Virus record (IMG/VR): IMGVR_UViG_3300049489_001113
Coordinates: 36,479-100,478 of that record
Source of the DNA: a virus
Length of the DNA stretch: 64,000 nt
Direction: 5' to 3' (one strand)
Position numbers and translations under genes: made by a program. The notes beneath the pieces are model-generated. The model worked only from the letters and a program-made list of their open reading frames with translations. It was not told the origin of the DNA and made no database searches. The first letter of the stretch is position 1; every line of letters begins with the position of its first letter. Shown here piece by piece: positions 57,370 through 64,000 of this stretch.

Positions 57370-57612
57370 CTACCACGCGAGCGGGTAGCGGTCCTCGATC
57401 AGCCGGATCAACGCACGGTGCGTGCGCACAGGCTCGAGTAGATGCGCCCTGCGCACGTCGGCCGGGACGTCGATGAGGCAGCACCACGTCTCCACCACAC
57501 TTCCGTCGGGGGAACGGATCATCCCGCCTGTATGGATACGCCACCCGTCGATCCGCTCCCATACGGCAGGGCAGGTGGTGTACCTCTCCCATCGGCGCAG
57601 GGGCTCACTCAT
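57370..57612 (-). CDS. Small hypothetical protein (80 aa)
   Basis: ATG at 57612, overlapping the next upstream gene by eight bases. Contains WERYTTCPAVWERIDGWRIHTGG and CCLIDVPADVRRAHLLEP; Cys at about residues 14, 44 and 45. Basic and compact, no known family. Confidence 0.65.
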   Translation of the reverse strand: MSEPLRRWERYTTCPAVWERIDGWRIHTGGMIRSPDGSVVETWCCLIDVPADVRRAHLLEPVRTHRALIRLIEDRYPLAW

Positions 57613-57799
57613 CAGCGGCCCCAAGCGAGACCACGTAGACCTTGTGCGGCGTCTTCTTCACGTACGATTTCGGCATCCGTGGGAACCAGGATCCATTGCG
57701 CCTCTTGTCGAGGCACGGCTCACCCACAGGCGCGTAGCACACGTCACACGATTCAAGGTCAACACGTCTCGGCTCGGGCCGGAAGGCGCGTGTGGGCAT
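57605..57799 (-). CDS. Small zinc-knuckle protein (64 aa)
   Basis: ATG at 57799 follows the previous stop by two bases; ATG 57817 or 57811 would overlap it. Residues 18-29 read CDVCYAPVGEPC, a CxxC plus C that probably binds zinc with the following C-L-D-K-R. Such small knuckles are common in phage early genes of unknown role. Confidence 0.65.
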   Translation of the reverse strand: MPTRAFRPEPRRVDLESCDVCYAPVGEPCLDKRRNGSWFPRMPKSYVKKTPHKVYVVSLGAADE

Positions 57800-57800
57800 C

Positions 57801-58325
57801 TCACGTTTCATCGTCATCCCCGAGTGCGATGTGGCGGAACCTGTCGTCGTGCACGGGGGCGAGTGTCCGCGCCTCCGAGGTGGTGGTCTCCATGTCGAGC
57901 AGCGGAAGCAGTGGGCCCTGCAATCCAGCCCGCGTCAGCGGCGGCGGGGGAGGAACAGGCAACGGCACAGCCCCCACCTTCTTCGTCTTGCTGGATCTTC
58001 CGATGGTGAAGTAGTCCTCGTCTGGCCCGAGCGCGAGAAACCGCGCCTCGTCGTAGACGACGTCCTGCAGAGGCACGGCACCGGGGATCCACCGGCGGGA
58101 GTAGGGGTCCGTCCACGAGGTCAGGCGCCGCGCCTCCAACACCGGGGGGTTCCCCACCGCGATGCGCACGAACACCACGGTTCCGCCCGAGACTGGATCT
58201 CTGACCTCAGTGACGATCGCGCTTCTGGGCCAGCCTTGAAACACCACACCGAGGGGGCGCCCACAGTCGGCGTACCTGCGCGCCATGTCGGGGATGGACA
58301 TCAATGGCGACGAATACGATGTCAC
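57801..58325 (-). CDS. Hypothetical protein (174 aa)
   Basis: GTG at 58325 overlaps the upstream stop. The N-terminal half has beta strands (GVVFQGWPRSAIVTEVRDP; GTVVFVRIAVGN), followed by a Pro-rich linker (PLPVPPPPPL) and an acidic C-terminus. No recognised domain. Confidence 0.7.
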   Translation of the reverse strand: MTSYSSPLMSIPDMARRYADCGRPLGVVFQGWPRSAIVTEVRDPVSGGTVVFVRIAVGNPPVLEARRLTSWTDPYSRRWIPGAVPLQDVVYDEARFLALGPDEDYFTIGRSSKTKKVGAVPLPVPPPPPLTRAGLQGPLLPLLDMETTTSEARTLAPVHDDRFRHIALGDDDET

Positions 58326-58831
58326 GACTTCTCCCGGTCGCCGAGCACCATGCTGCGGAACCGCTCGCGCTCCACTGGGGAGAGATCGATCTTCGGGTTC
58401 CCCAAGTCCGACGGCTCGATGGGCTGCACCGGGATGCTGTCGATCTGGTCGATCTGGTACCGCATGATCTCCACCCTACGGTCGTAGTCCTCGGGTGAGG
58501 TACCCGGCACCTCGTACTCCTTGACGCTGCCGAACCCCAACTGCCAATAGGGCTCCCCGCGGTACGAGAGCTGCTCACCGATCACCACCGGGAGACCCAT
58601 GAACTGGTTCATGCCTCGCAAATCCTGGAGCCCGTACATGTCGGCCCGCGCCGAATCCTCGAGGTCCGTGCGCTGCTGCGGACTGCACAGGAGCACCTGT
58701 GGCGGGCGGCAGAATCTGGCTTCGAAGTCAACGTACGCGGTGCGGAACGTGTTGACGGTGAGTCGGTCGAAGCAGCGCACCCACGTGGTCATCTCGTAGG
58801 TCTCACCGAAGATCGCGTTCCTGGAGTACAT
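58322..58831 (-). CDS. Hypothetical protein (169 aa)
   Basis: ATG overlaps the stop of the phosphoesterase gene (TGATG). Contains VRCFDRLTVNTFRTAYVDFEARFCRPPQVLLCSPQQ, then NQFMGLPVVIGEQLSYRGEPYWQLGFG; the C-terminal 50 residues are charged and Pro-rich. The pattern of a middle MGLPV strand and Cys residues is not a family I know. Confidence 0.7.
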   Translation of the reverse strand: MYSRNAIFGETYEMTTWVRCFDRLTVNTFRTAYVDFEARFCRPPQVLLCSPQQRTDLEDSARADMYGLQDLRGMNQFMGLPVVIGEQLSYRGEPYWQLGFGSVKEYEVPGTSPEDYDRRVEIMRYQIDQIDSIPVQPIEPSDLGNPKIDLSPVERERFRSMVLGDREKS

Positions 58832-59406
58832 CAGGTTGTACCCCCGACCAGATCTGCGACATCCACAAGCCGGAACCCTGTGACCTCAGGGCTGACATTC
58901 ACGAACTCACCACGCTCCCCATACCTGTGGGGGCGCTTCGAGTGTGAGTGCCCGTGGATGCAGAGCTTGTACTCACCAGTCGACCACGCGGCGACGACTT
59001 GCCCACGCCAGGTCTTCTCCGTACCGGACTCTTCCTGCCGCGACCGTGCCGCGAACGGTGGGTAGTGCGACAAGAGCACAGGTACGCCGTAGAACTCGTC
59101 CCCCACGAGACCCCTGTGCCCGTGCACGCCGTTGCGCTCGAGGTAGCCGACGGAGAAACTGCGATCGTGGTTGCCGAGGATCCAGTGCTTCGTGCCGGGG
59201 AGAGAGCGGAACCGCGCGAGCTGCATGTCACGGTAGGTGCGATCCCCGAAGCAGAAGTCGCCGAGGAACCACACCGTGTCCTCAGGACGCACCTGCTCCT
59301 CCCAGGCACGCCAGAGAACATCCTCGAAGTCGAACGGGCGCGTCGGCTCGTACGCGAGGATGTTCTGGTGCCCGAGGTGCCAGTCACTGGTGAGGAAGAT
59401 GGTCAT
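58831..59406 (-). CDS. Calcineurin-like metallophosphoesterase
   Basis: Dinuclear metal phosphoesterase. Motifs in order: FLTSDWHLGH (D-x-H), WFLGDFCFGD (GDxxxG), WILGNHDR (GNHD), LLSHYPPF and CIHGHSHSK (GHxH). 191 aa from ATG 59406, which overlaps the upstream gene's end. Cytoplasmic, with cyclic nucleotides or nucleic-acid ends as possible substrates; phage versions can counter host signalling defences, but nothing in the sequence fixes the substrate. Confidence 0.93.
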   Translation of the reverse strand: MTIFLTSDWHLGHQNILAYEPTRPFDFEDVLWRAWEEQVRPEDTVWFLGDFCFGDRTYRDMQLARFRSLPGTKHWILGNHDRSFSVGYLERNGVHGHRGLVGDEFYGVPVLLSHYPPFAARSRQEESGTEKTWRGQVVAAWSTGEYKLCIHGHSHSKRPHRYGERGEFVNVSPEVTGFRLVDVADLVGGTT

Positions 59407-59650
59407 GGCAGCACCCGCACGAGCCACGAGAACACGCGGTTCACGGTGCCGTTCGAGAACCCGATCCGTTCAAGGAACCGCGCGAACCGCTTCATCACCG
59501 TGAAGCGCCGCCACGACACGTCGAAGCACGACGTGCAGAGCGTAGTCGCCACCATCGGCCCATCGTCGGTCGGCAGGATCGCGGGCGATGCTCTGCCCCC
59601 ACACACATGCGGCACACGTTCTCGAGTCCATGTCGGAAGTCGTCGGTCAC
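59403..59650 (-). pseudogene. Zinc-ribbon gene broken by a one-base frameshift
   Basis: The reading begins GTG at 59650 (overlapping the upstream stop) with NVCRMCVG, and a different frame continues PTDDGPMVATTLCTSCFDVSW to the stop at 59403, which overlaps the next start. Each half has one CxxC of a zinc ribbon and both ends are coupled as usual in this operon. A sixth G in the run at 59596-59600 would join the frames into a protein of about 82 aa. Sequencing or assembly error in a homopolymer, or a real loss-of-function mutation, are both possible. Confidence 0.65.
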
Positions 59651-59991
59651 GTCTCCCCCTTCGCCGGATCCACAGGGACCAGATCGTACTCAGAGACGTG
59701 GTCGAACTCCGTGTTCTGCACCTCGCAGTCCTCCTCGCAGGAGAAGACATCGAACCCCGGTCCACCCTTCGCCGTGCAGCCAGGGAGGTGCTCGACTCTG
59801 CTCGTCTCGACGACGCGCTCCGCGATCGGGCCCCACATGATGTACTCGACCTCCTCGGGCCATCCGTAGCTGGATGCTTCGTCGCGCATGCTGTCGAGTG
59901 CGCTCTCGCACCGCGACTGCGCTTCACTCCCGGTGGCGTGGGTCTCCCAAGTGTCGCCGTCGAAGGACCAGAACCGGTGTGTGGTGTGCAT
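59647..59991 (-). CDS. Hypothetical protein (114 aa)
   Basis: ATG 59991 lies six bases from the -10 box of its own promoter. The protein contains FWSFDGDTWETHATGSEAQSRCESALDSMRDEASSYG and EVEYIMWGPIAERVVETS, then a Cys-rich acidic end (SCEEDCEVQ). No known family. First gene of a downstream set that includes the phosphoesterase. Confidence 0.7.
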   Translation of the reverse strand: MHTTHRFWSFDGDTWETHATGSEAQSRCESALDSMRDEASSYGWPEEVEYIMWGPIAERVVETSRVEHLPGCTAKGGPGFDVFSCEEDCEVQNTEFDHVSEYDLVPVDPAKGET

Positions 59992-59997
59992 GACGGG

Positions 59998-60026
59998 ACC
60001 ATACCATCAAGTGTTGAGGTAGTCAA
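59998..60026 (-). promoter_or_regulatory. Promoter with operator copy 4, leaderless type
   Basis: TTGACT (60026-60021), 17 bases, TATGGT (60003-59998), then six bases to ATG 59991. The spacer contains CATCAAGTGTTGAGG (60005-60019), a near-perfect dyad. Strong -35 and -10 boxes. Confidence 0.75.
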
Positions 60027-60038
60027 TGCGCAGTAGCG

Positions 60039-60515
60039 TCAGTACCCGCAGATCTTGAACTCCTGCCTGTACGACACCATCAACGGATGCCGCGGCTCCC
60101 CCGACTTCGTTCGCCCGAGGTGCACCACGTTCCGGCACCGCTCCTGGAAGAACTTCGTCGCGCGGCTCACCCACTGGGGCGCGAACCGCCCGTTGGAGCC
60201 CCAGGCGAGGACGACCGTGTCGCAGTCCGCCACCCAGGCCCACGCCAGAAGTTGCTCCTCCGGATGTCCACAGCGATCCATCTCGGCCGCCGCGAGGAGT
60301 TCCTTCGGGTCGGTGGCGCGCAGCGGGTACAGGTTGCAGATCCTGATCCCGGTGAACCCGTTCGCCACCGCGAATCCCTTGCACTTGCGGATGGTCGGAT
60401 CGTCCTTCATGTGGTCAGCGGTGCTCGGATTGAGCATGCAGAACCCGAGCAACCGGGGCTGCGTGATCCCCGGCACGAGATCGCGCTCGAGGCGGTAGCG
60501 GTACAGGTGCGTCAT
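60039..60515 (-). CDS. DUF1643 family protein (158 aa)
   Basis: ATG overlaps the upstream stop. Matches DUF1643 style: LLGFCMLNPSTADHMKDDPTIRKCKGFAVANGFTGIRICNLYPLRATDPKELL, then DTVVLAWGSNGRF and PRHPLMVSYRQEF. This family is frequent in phages and near mobile elements; its biochemical function is not established. The motif NPS-T-A-D at the start is well conserved. Confidence 0.88.
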   Translation of the reverse strand: MTHLYRYRLERDLVPGITQPRLLGFCMLNPSTADHMKDDPTIRKCKGFAVANGFTGIRICNLYPLRATDPKELLAAAEMDRCGHPEEQLLAWAWVADCDTVVLAWGSNGRFAPQWVSRATKFFQERCRNVVHLGRTKSGEPRHPLMVSYRQEFKICGY

Positions 60516-61531
60516 CGACCGACCCCCTCGTGACAGCGGCAGTCGACTTCGCCGCAATGCGGGCACTCGCCGTTCGGACCCAACTGGCTGTCCCTGATCC
60601 TGCGGTACTCCGCGCCACCGTCCCAGCGATCCACTTCGCCCTTCCGCCACTCGGCCCCGCATGTGTCGATCACCCCGGAGTCGCGCTCCCGCCACAACGC
60701 GGAGAACCGCTGCTGTACGGCGGCGAGCCACCCCACCTCGACGGGGTCGTAGCCGAAACCCGGTGTGCGCTCGAGCTGCATCTCCTCCGCGACGGCGGCG
60801 CAGCAACGACGCAGCTCGTCCTCCCTGTCGCGTCGCAGTTCCTCGTTGAGGCAGGCGAGCGTCAGGGGCTCCACCTGCGCGTCGGGGTCGTCGTTCTGCG
60901 CGATCACCTGCAGGTCCTCGCGAGCCAGCCCGACGTTCCAACCCTTCTGGAGGAACTTCTCCGCGAGGTAGGACTCGCCCAACTCCCCCGCGAACCAGGC
61001 GAGGCTCTTCCCCCGAGCGTGCACCACCCCCAGGTCGGTGATCAGTAGGTCCCCGGTGATCGTGAGCCCCGTCGGTGTCTCGCAGATCTGGACGAGGTAG
61101 ACGCCTGTGCCTTCGCGCCGCATCACCGCGACCCGGACCCCCTCGGTATCCACCAGGATCTCGAGCCGGTGATCGCGCAGGGCGCGCACCATGTGCTCCT
61201 CCACGCGCCCCGTGCGTGCAGCGCGGGACACGAGGGCCCCGCCCTCCGCGACCACCACCTCACGCCTGTGTCCGGCGAGCCCGCTCAGCACGTCGGACAG
61301 GGTCTCTTTCTTCTTGTCACCCACGGTCTCCTCCTTCGGCGCTGTCGCGCGAACAACGGTCTGACGCAGGCACCTCGGGCACCGATCCTGCGCGCGCAGC
61401 TCCACCCAGTGCGCTCCCCTGTGCCCCGCCGTCAGGTTGCAGCGCAGACCTTGCTTCGACCTGGCGTTGCACCATGTCCACCCGAGCCGACATGCGGTGC
61501 ACGTGAGGCGCCCCCTGTACGGCTTCGTCAA
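60512..61531 (-). CDS. Large zinc-ribbon protein, possibly DNA- or RNA-binding (339 aa)
   Basis: TTG at 61531 overlaps the previous stop; a GTG at 61324 with GGAGGAG upstream could give a 270-aa form. The N-terminus has a Cys-rich region (CTACRLGW, CPRC) that could bind zinc; the centre is a beta/alpha region (DHRLEILVDTEGVRVAVMRREGTGVYLVQICETPTG); the C-terminus ends CPHCGEVDCRC, a second zinc site. No catalytic motif. It could be a nucleic-acid-binding protein; function unknown. Confidence 0.65.
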   Translation of the reverse strand: MTKPYRGRLTCTACRLGWTWCNARSKQGLRCNLTAGHRGAHWVELRAQDRCPRCLRQTVVRATAPKEETVGDKKKETLSDVLSGLAGHRREVVVAEGGALVSRAARTGRVEEHMVRALRDHRLEILVDTEGVRVAVMRREGTGVYLVQICETPTGLTITGDLLITDLGVVHARGKSLAWFAGELGESYLAEKFLQKGWNVGLAREDLQVIAQNDDPDAQVEPLTLACLNEELRRDREDELRRCCAAVAEEMQLERTPGFGYDPVEVGWLAAVQQRFSALWRERDSGVIDTCGAEWRKGEVDRWDGGAEYRRIRDSQLGPNGECPHCGEVDCRCHEGVGR

Positions 61532-61875
61532 GGCGAGTCCCAGCGTGTGAACTCCCGCAGCAGGTTCCCCCACCTACATTCGATCGCGAAGTGATCCACG
61601 AGGACCACGCAGTTCGGGTGTGAGCCGATCATGCGGAGGTTCTGCCAGTCGAACTGGCGCGACTCGCCGGACTCGAAGCTGATCTGTCCTCCCTGTGAAG
61701 GCACGTACACCTTGGTGCCGGCGAGGGTGGCCCCCACGACACGGGCGGCCACACTGGCCCGCAGCACTTCGGCGTGCTTCGCCGTGGCACCCACGACGAA
61801 GACGTAGCTGCCGTTCGCCGCCAACCACACCGCGTGGTCGAGCATCCTCGTCGTGCGGCCCGTTCTACGGTTCAC
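61528..61875 (-). CDS. P-loop-like small protein (115 aa)
   Basis: GTG at 61875 overlaps the stop of the 24-aa peptide. The start NRRTGRTTRMLDHAVWLAANGSYVFVVGATAKHAEVL has an R-T-GRTTR loop reminiscent of P-loop ATPases (G-x-T-T/S), and SHPNCVVLVDHFAIE may be a Walker B-like strand. It is too short for a helicase. Possibly a phage NTPase subunit or remnant. Confidence 0.65.
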   Translation of the reverse strand: MNRRTGRTTRMLDHAVWLAANGSYVFVVGATAKHAEVLRASVAARVVGATLAGTKVYVPSQGGQISFESGESRQFDWQNLRMIGSHPNCVVLVDHFAIECRWGNLLREFTRWDSP

Positions 61876-61946
61876 GGGGCCCCCGTACGCGGCAGCATGG
61901 GTGAGAAGTCATCGAGGACAAATACCATCTGCTCACCGCGGGTCAT
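61872..61946 (-). CDS. 24-aa micro-ORF coupling two genes
   Basis: ATG 61946 to TGA 61872, overlapping the previous gene end by 14 bases and the next gene start (GTGA). The peptide contains EQMVFVLDDFSPMLP. Its overlaps at both ends suggest it is translated and carries ribosomes to the next start. A leader-peptide role is inferred. Confidence 0.4.
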   Translation of the reverse strand: MTRGEQMVFVLDDFSPMLPRTGAP

Positions 61947-62154
61947 GTGCAGCCTCCTTCTCCCCGCCCCACGCTGCGGCGAACGCGGCCTCCTCGGTGG
62001 AGTGGAAGCGCGTCGTGCCGTCCCTGCAGAAATCCTCGAGGCGGGTGTGGAAGTGCTGCGCGCGACGCTTGATCGCGCCCGCTCCGGCCCAGAAGGCGAC
62101 GAACCGACGCTTGCCCTCGCGGTCCGGCCTGTCGTCGAGCAGCACGACGTGCAT
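61933..62154 (-). CDS. Small hypothetical protein (73 aa)
   Basis: ATG at 62154. Begins HVVLLDDRPDREGKRRFVAFWAGAGAIKRRAQHFHTRLEDF, then STEEAAFAAAWGGEKEAA. Compact alpha/beta pattern, basic. Unknown family. Confidence 0.65.
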   Translation of the reverse strand: MHVVLLDDRPDREGKRRFVAFWAGAGAIKRRAQHFHTRLEDFCRDGTTRFHSTEEAAFAAAWGGEKEAAHDPR

Positions 62155-62164
62155 GGTAGGTGGA

Positions 62165-62389
62165 TCACCAGGAGTCACGGTCGGCCTCCTTCGCCACGTT
62201 CTCGGGCACTGTCCGCGGGTGCGAAGCACGCAAGTCGTCGATCTCCGCGAGAAGCTCGCGCACGTCGTCGAGGTACACCAGCAGGTCCACGGTCTCCGCC
62301 TTCAACCAGGCGTCGTCGTCCGATCCGGGTGGGATGCACAGCACGGCGTGCCTCATCCGGATGCGCTCGATCTCCTGGTGGCGGCTCAT
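62165..62389 (-). CDS. Small helical protein (74 aa)
   Basis: ATG overlaps the upstream stop. Contains RIRMRHAVLCIPPGSDDDAWLKAETVDLLVYLDDVRELLAEIDDLRA: helical, leucine-rich and acidic. No motif or family known. Confidence 0.65.
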   Translation of the reverse strand: MSRHQEIERIRMRHAVLCIPPGSDDDAWLKAETVDLLVYLDDVRELLAEIDDLRASHPRTVPENVAKEADRDSW

Positions 62390-62712
62390 CGTTCACCAGA
62401 GGTGGTGCCCGGAACGCTTTCCGGTACCGCAGGAACCTCCCCGGTGGTGGAAGCGATCTCCTCCTCGAGGGCGGCGGCGCACATCCGACGCAGCTTCATC
62501 GCCACACGCACGGCTCGCTCCTCCGACCAGTCCTGGTGTCCGGCCATCAGCGTGGCGGCCGTGTTCACCACGTCGGACGTCGACAGCATGTGTGACTGGC
62601 GCAACTGCCGCTCGAGAGAGCAGACGAAATGCGCCACCTCCTGCGCCCGGACAGCGTCCGACAGCCCCTCGCACCACTTCACGGTCTGCGCGTGTCTGAC
62701 CTTGTCGATCAT
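62386..62712 (-). CDS. Helical hypothetical protein (108 aa)
   Basis: ATG 62712 with a GGGGG stretch four bases before; an ATG six codons upstream is also possible. Fully helical (KVRHAQTVKWCEGLSDAVRAQEVAHFVCSLERQLRQSH; ERAVRVAMKLRRMCAAALEEE). Acidic/Pro-rich tail. First gene after the promoter at 62731-62760, so early expression is likely. Confidence 0.65.
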   Translation of the reverse strand: MIDKVRHAQTVKWCEGLSDAVRAQEVAHFVCSLERQLRQSHMLSTSDVVNTAATLMAGHQDWSEERAVRVAMKLRRMCAAALEEEIASTTGEVPAVPESVPGTTSGER

Positions 62713-62730
62713 CGAACCCCCAGTCCGCAT

Positions 62731-62760
62731 ATGGTAACATCAACCATTGATGCTTGTCAA
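62731..62760 (-). promoter_or_regulatory. Promoter with perfect operator copy 5
   Basis: TTGACA (62760-62755), then TACCAT (62736-62731) 18 bases later (or TTACCA at 17). The spacer contains the perfect dyad CATCAACCATTGATG (62738-62752). It drives the run of small genes from 62712 leftward. Confidence 0.78.
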
Positions 62761-62767
62761 GCGGGGA

Positions 62768-63058
62768 TCACTGGAACTCGTCGCCGCGGACGACAGGCGC
62801 GGCTTCGACCCAGGCCCACTCCCCGTCGACGCGGTCCACACGCAGCGGATGCCCGAGCCGCACACCGAGGAGCAACAACCGCTCGAGGTTGGCTCGGTGC
62901 ACCACACGCGGGGCGCCGACCAGAGGTCCACCCCGCAGCGACTCTCGGATCGAGCACCACTCCACACCGAGCACGAAACACTGCTGCGATGTGAGCCCGT
63001 ATAGCTGCCCGTCGTCGATGTCGAACGGAAGACTCAACCGGAAGTCGTGGTCGGACAC
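62768..63058 (-). CDS. Hypothetical protein (96 aa)
   Basis: GTG at 63058 with AGGAGG about five bases upstream. Begins SDHDFRLSLPFDIDDGQLYG, then GVEWCSIRESLRGGPLVGAPRVV and LLLGVRLGHPLRVDRVDGEWAWVEA. Small mixed beta protein, no recognised family. Overlaps the upstream gene by 25 bases. Confidence 0.68.
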   Translation of the reverse strand: MSDHDFRLSLPFDIDDGQLYGLTSQQCFVLGVEWCSIRESLRGGPLVGAPRVVHRANLERLLLLGVRLGHPLRVDRVDGEWAWVEAAPVVRGDEFQ

Positions 63059-63258
63059 GGATCCCTCCTCTCGATCAACAAGACGGCCAACTCGCGCACC
63101 AGATCCTGCGCGCACGGATCGCACACCGGCGATCGCTCCAGGCCGAAGTGCGTGAACGTCAACTGCCCGCACCGGGCGCAACTCGGATCCTCATCATCCT
63201 CCGGCAGGTCATCCGAGTCCGCAGCCAGCAGGTCCAACAGCTCAATGGTCGCCCTCAT
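63034..63258 (-). CDS. Small zinc-ribbon protein (74 aa)
   Basis: ATG 63258. Acidic N-terminal helix (IELLDLLAADSDDLPEDDED), then SCARCGQLTFTHFGLERSPVCDPCAQDL, a complete C-x2-C-x(14)-C-x2-C zinc ribbon, and a C-terminal helix. Such ribbons are frequent in phage small early proteins and may bind RNA polymerase or DNA. Confidence 0.72.
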   Translation of the reverse strand: MRATIELLDLLAADSDDLPEDDEDPSCARCGQLTFTHFGLERSPVCDPCAQDLVRELAVLLIERRDPCPTTTSG

Positions 63259-63467
63259 CCCCCGTCCTCCTCATCCGCAGTGAGCACCGCCTGGCCGACC
63301 GCGTGGTCCCGCGCGATCAGCGCCACCTCCTCAGGCTTCAACAACACGCCGCGTCCGTGAACAGCAGCCACGACGATCCGCGCGTAGACGCCGGCCACAC
63401 CCGGCTCGCCGAGACGGAGCAACCTGCGCGCCGCGGTGGCGAGATGGGCCCCCGGTGTGAAGCGCAT
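63255..63467 (-). CDS. Small hypothetical protein (70 aa)
   Basis: ATG overlaps the upstream gene stop (ATGA). Basic helical N-terminus (AHLATAARRLLRLGEPG), then VYARIVVAAVHGRGVLLKPEEVALIARDHAVGQAVL. No motif; an acidic short tail overlaps the next start. Confidence 0.66.
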   Translation of the reverse strand: MRFTPGAHLATAARRLLRLGEPGVAGVYARIVVAAVHGRGVLLKPEEVALIARDHAVGQAVLTADEEDGG

Positions 63468-63994
63468 CAGCCGTCCTCCCCTTCATCCGGGATGGGTTCG
63501 TTCGGCAGGTCCCACCCCATCGCGGACCAGCTCTCCGGTTTCGACTCTTCATCCCCCACCACATCTTTCTCAGGGACGTACAATGTCCCCTGGCGTCGCA
63601 TCCGCTCGAGGTCCCTGGCCGACAGCCGGGATGCGCGTTCCGCATCCTCCCTCAGCGATCTGGCCTCGTCCCGCAGCGCCGCGGCCTTGACCAGATCCGG
63701 ATGGGGCTGGGTCGGCGCGGAAGGTGGCCCACCGTCCGTCAACTCCTCGAGCCGGACCGATCCCCTCCGCAACCCGGCGCGGACCAGGGCCACCGCGAAC
63801 CCGAGCAGGTACTCCACCTGGGACGGGATCCGCACCATCTTCCCCCTGAAGGTGCGTCGTCTCCACCCCTTCGGCTGGCGTGTCTTCGGCAACTCCCCGC
63901 GATGAACCATCGTCCTCACCGCAGCCGGCGTCAGGCACAACACCTCCGCCACATCCTCCACCGTCACCGGGTCGAGGAAGACCCCCCGCCCCAA
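63467..63994 (-). CDS. MerR/excisionase-like HTH protein, possibly extending past the right edge
   Basis: Residues 8-40 (LDPVTVEDVAEVLCLTPAAVRTMVHRGELPKTRQ) match the winged HTH of excisionases and MerR-like proteins. The basic region KGWRRRTFRGKMVRIP follows, then a long charged helix (AAALRDEARSLREDAERASRL). The TTG at 63994 is six bases from the window end, so the true start may lie outside. It could be the phage repressor or an early regulator; the operators CATCAA-N3-TTGATG in this region would be natural targets. Confidence 0.72.
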   Translation of the reverse strand: MGRGVFLDPVTVEDVAEVLCLTPAAVRTMVHRGELPKTRQPKGWRRRTFRGKMVRIPSQVEYLLGFAVALVRAGLRRGSVRLEELTDGGPPSAPTQPHPDLVKAAALRDEARSLREDAERASRLSARDLERMRRQGTLYVPEKDVVGDEESKPESWSAMGWDLPNEPIPDEGEDG

Positions 63995-64000
63995 CCCCGT

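Noticed and set aside
1-64000. tRNA, rRNA or integrase genes
   Set aside because: No cloverleaf-like segments or integrase motifs were noticed by eye; a tRNAscan and profile search would be needed to exclude them.

Overview
The window is about 64 kb of a GC-rich, tightly packed genome of a contractile-tailed (myovirus-type) phage, or a prophage or assembled viral contig. It holds a nearly complete virion assembly set: terminase large subunit, portal, gpF-like minor head protein, scaffold, N4-gp56-type major capsid protein, connectors, sheath, tube, frameshifted tail chaperone, tape measure, hub, spike, gp25, baseplate J, gpI and appendage proteins. There is also a replication module with DnaB-type helicase, DnaG-type primase, an O-like initiator, ThyX and dNMP kinase. 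No rRNA, tRNA, CRISPR array, integrase or DNA polymerase was recognised. The host cannot be read directly. High GC, many GTG/TTG starts, one-to-four-base stop/start overlaps and several promoters placed so close to the start codon that the mRNA would be leaderless are compatible with an actinobacterial host, but this is inference.

Layout. 1-1646 (+): the end of an unknown, possibly structural gene and two small genes. 1606-10478 (-): nucleotide and replication block, read from right to left: HTH regulator, replication initiator with embedded iterons (probable origin), DnaC-like loader without a P-loop, DnaB helicase, ThyX carrying a LAGLIDADG intein, dNMP kinase, primase, MT-A70 methyltransferase, and an HNH/AP2 homing endonuclease followed by a second copy of the methyltransferase C-terminus. 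10537-35821 (-): membrane and secreted proteins, a patatin phospholipase, appendage and baseplate genes, hub, spike and tape measure, with one HNH endonuclease inserted antisense at 27262. 35831-50581 (-): tail chaperone with a -1 frameshift, a membrane-anchored metzincin-like protease, tube, sheath, connectors, capsid, scaffold, portal and terminase. 50604-54205 (-, with one + gene): a zinc-knuckle/MBD4-like DNA glycosylase and small unknown or membrane proteins. 54342-55850 (+): HU-like protein and small genes. 55847-63994 (-): many small early-type genes, a probable lysis pair (holin-like membrane protein and YkuD-like hydrolase), a Lys/Ala-rich basic protein, a metallophosphoesterase, a DUF1643 protein and a MerR/excisionase-like HTH protein at the right edge.

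Regulation. Four promoters in the right-hand 10 kb carry the same 15-bp dyad, CATCAA-N3-TTGATG, inside the -35/-10 spacer, with a fifth copy nearby; this looks like the operator set of one phage repressor. A different perfect 14-bp palindrome overlaps the promoter of the HTH gene upstream of the initiator. A GTGATACTGT-like motif recurs before portal, sheath and other late genes. Strong hairpins follow the capsid and tube genes, so these two abundant proteins may be uncoupled from downstream genes.

The items most worth follow-up are the repeated operator regulon, the origin inside the initiator gene, the duplicated methyltransferase tail left by a homing endonuclease, the ThyX intein, the P-loop-less DnaC homologue, the metzincin between tube and chaperone, and the zinc-knuckle/MBD4-like glycosylase fusion.
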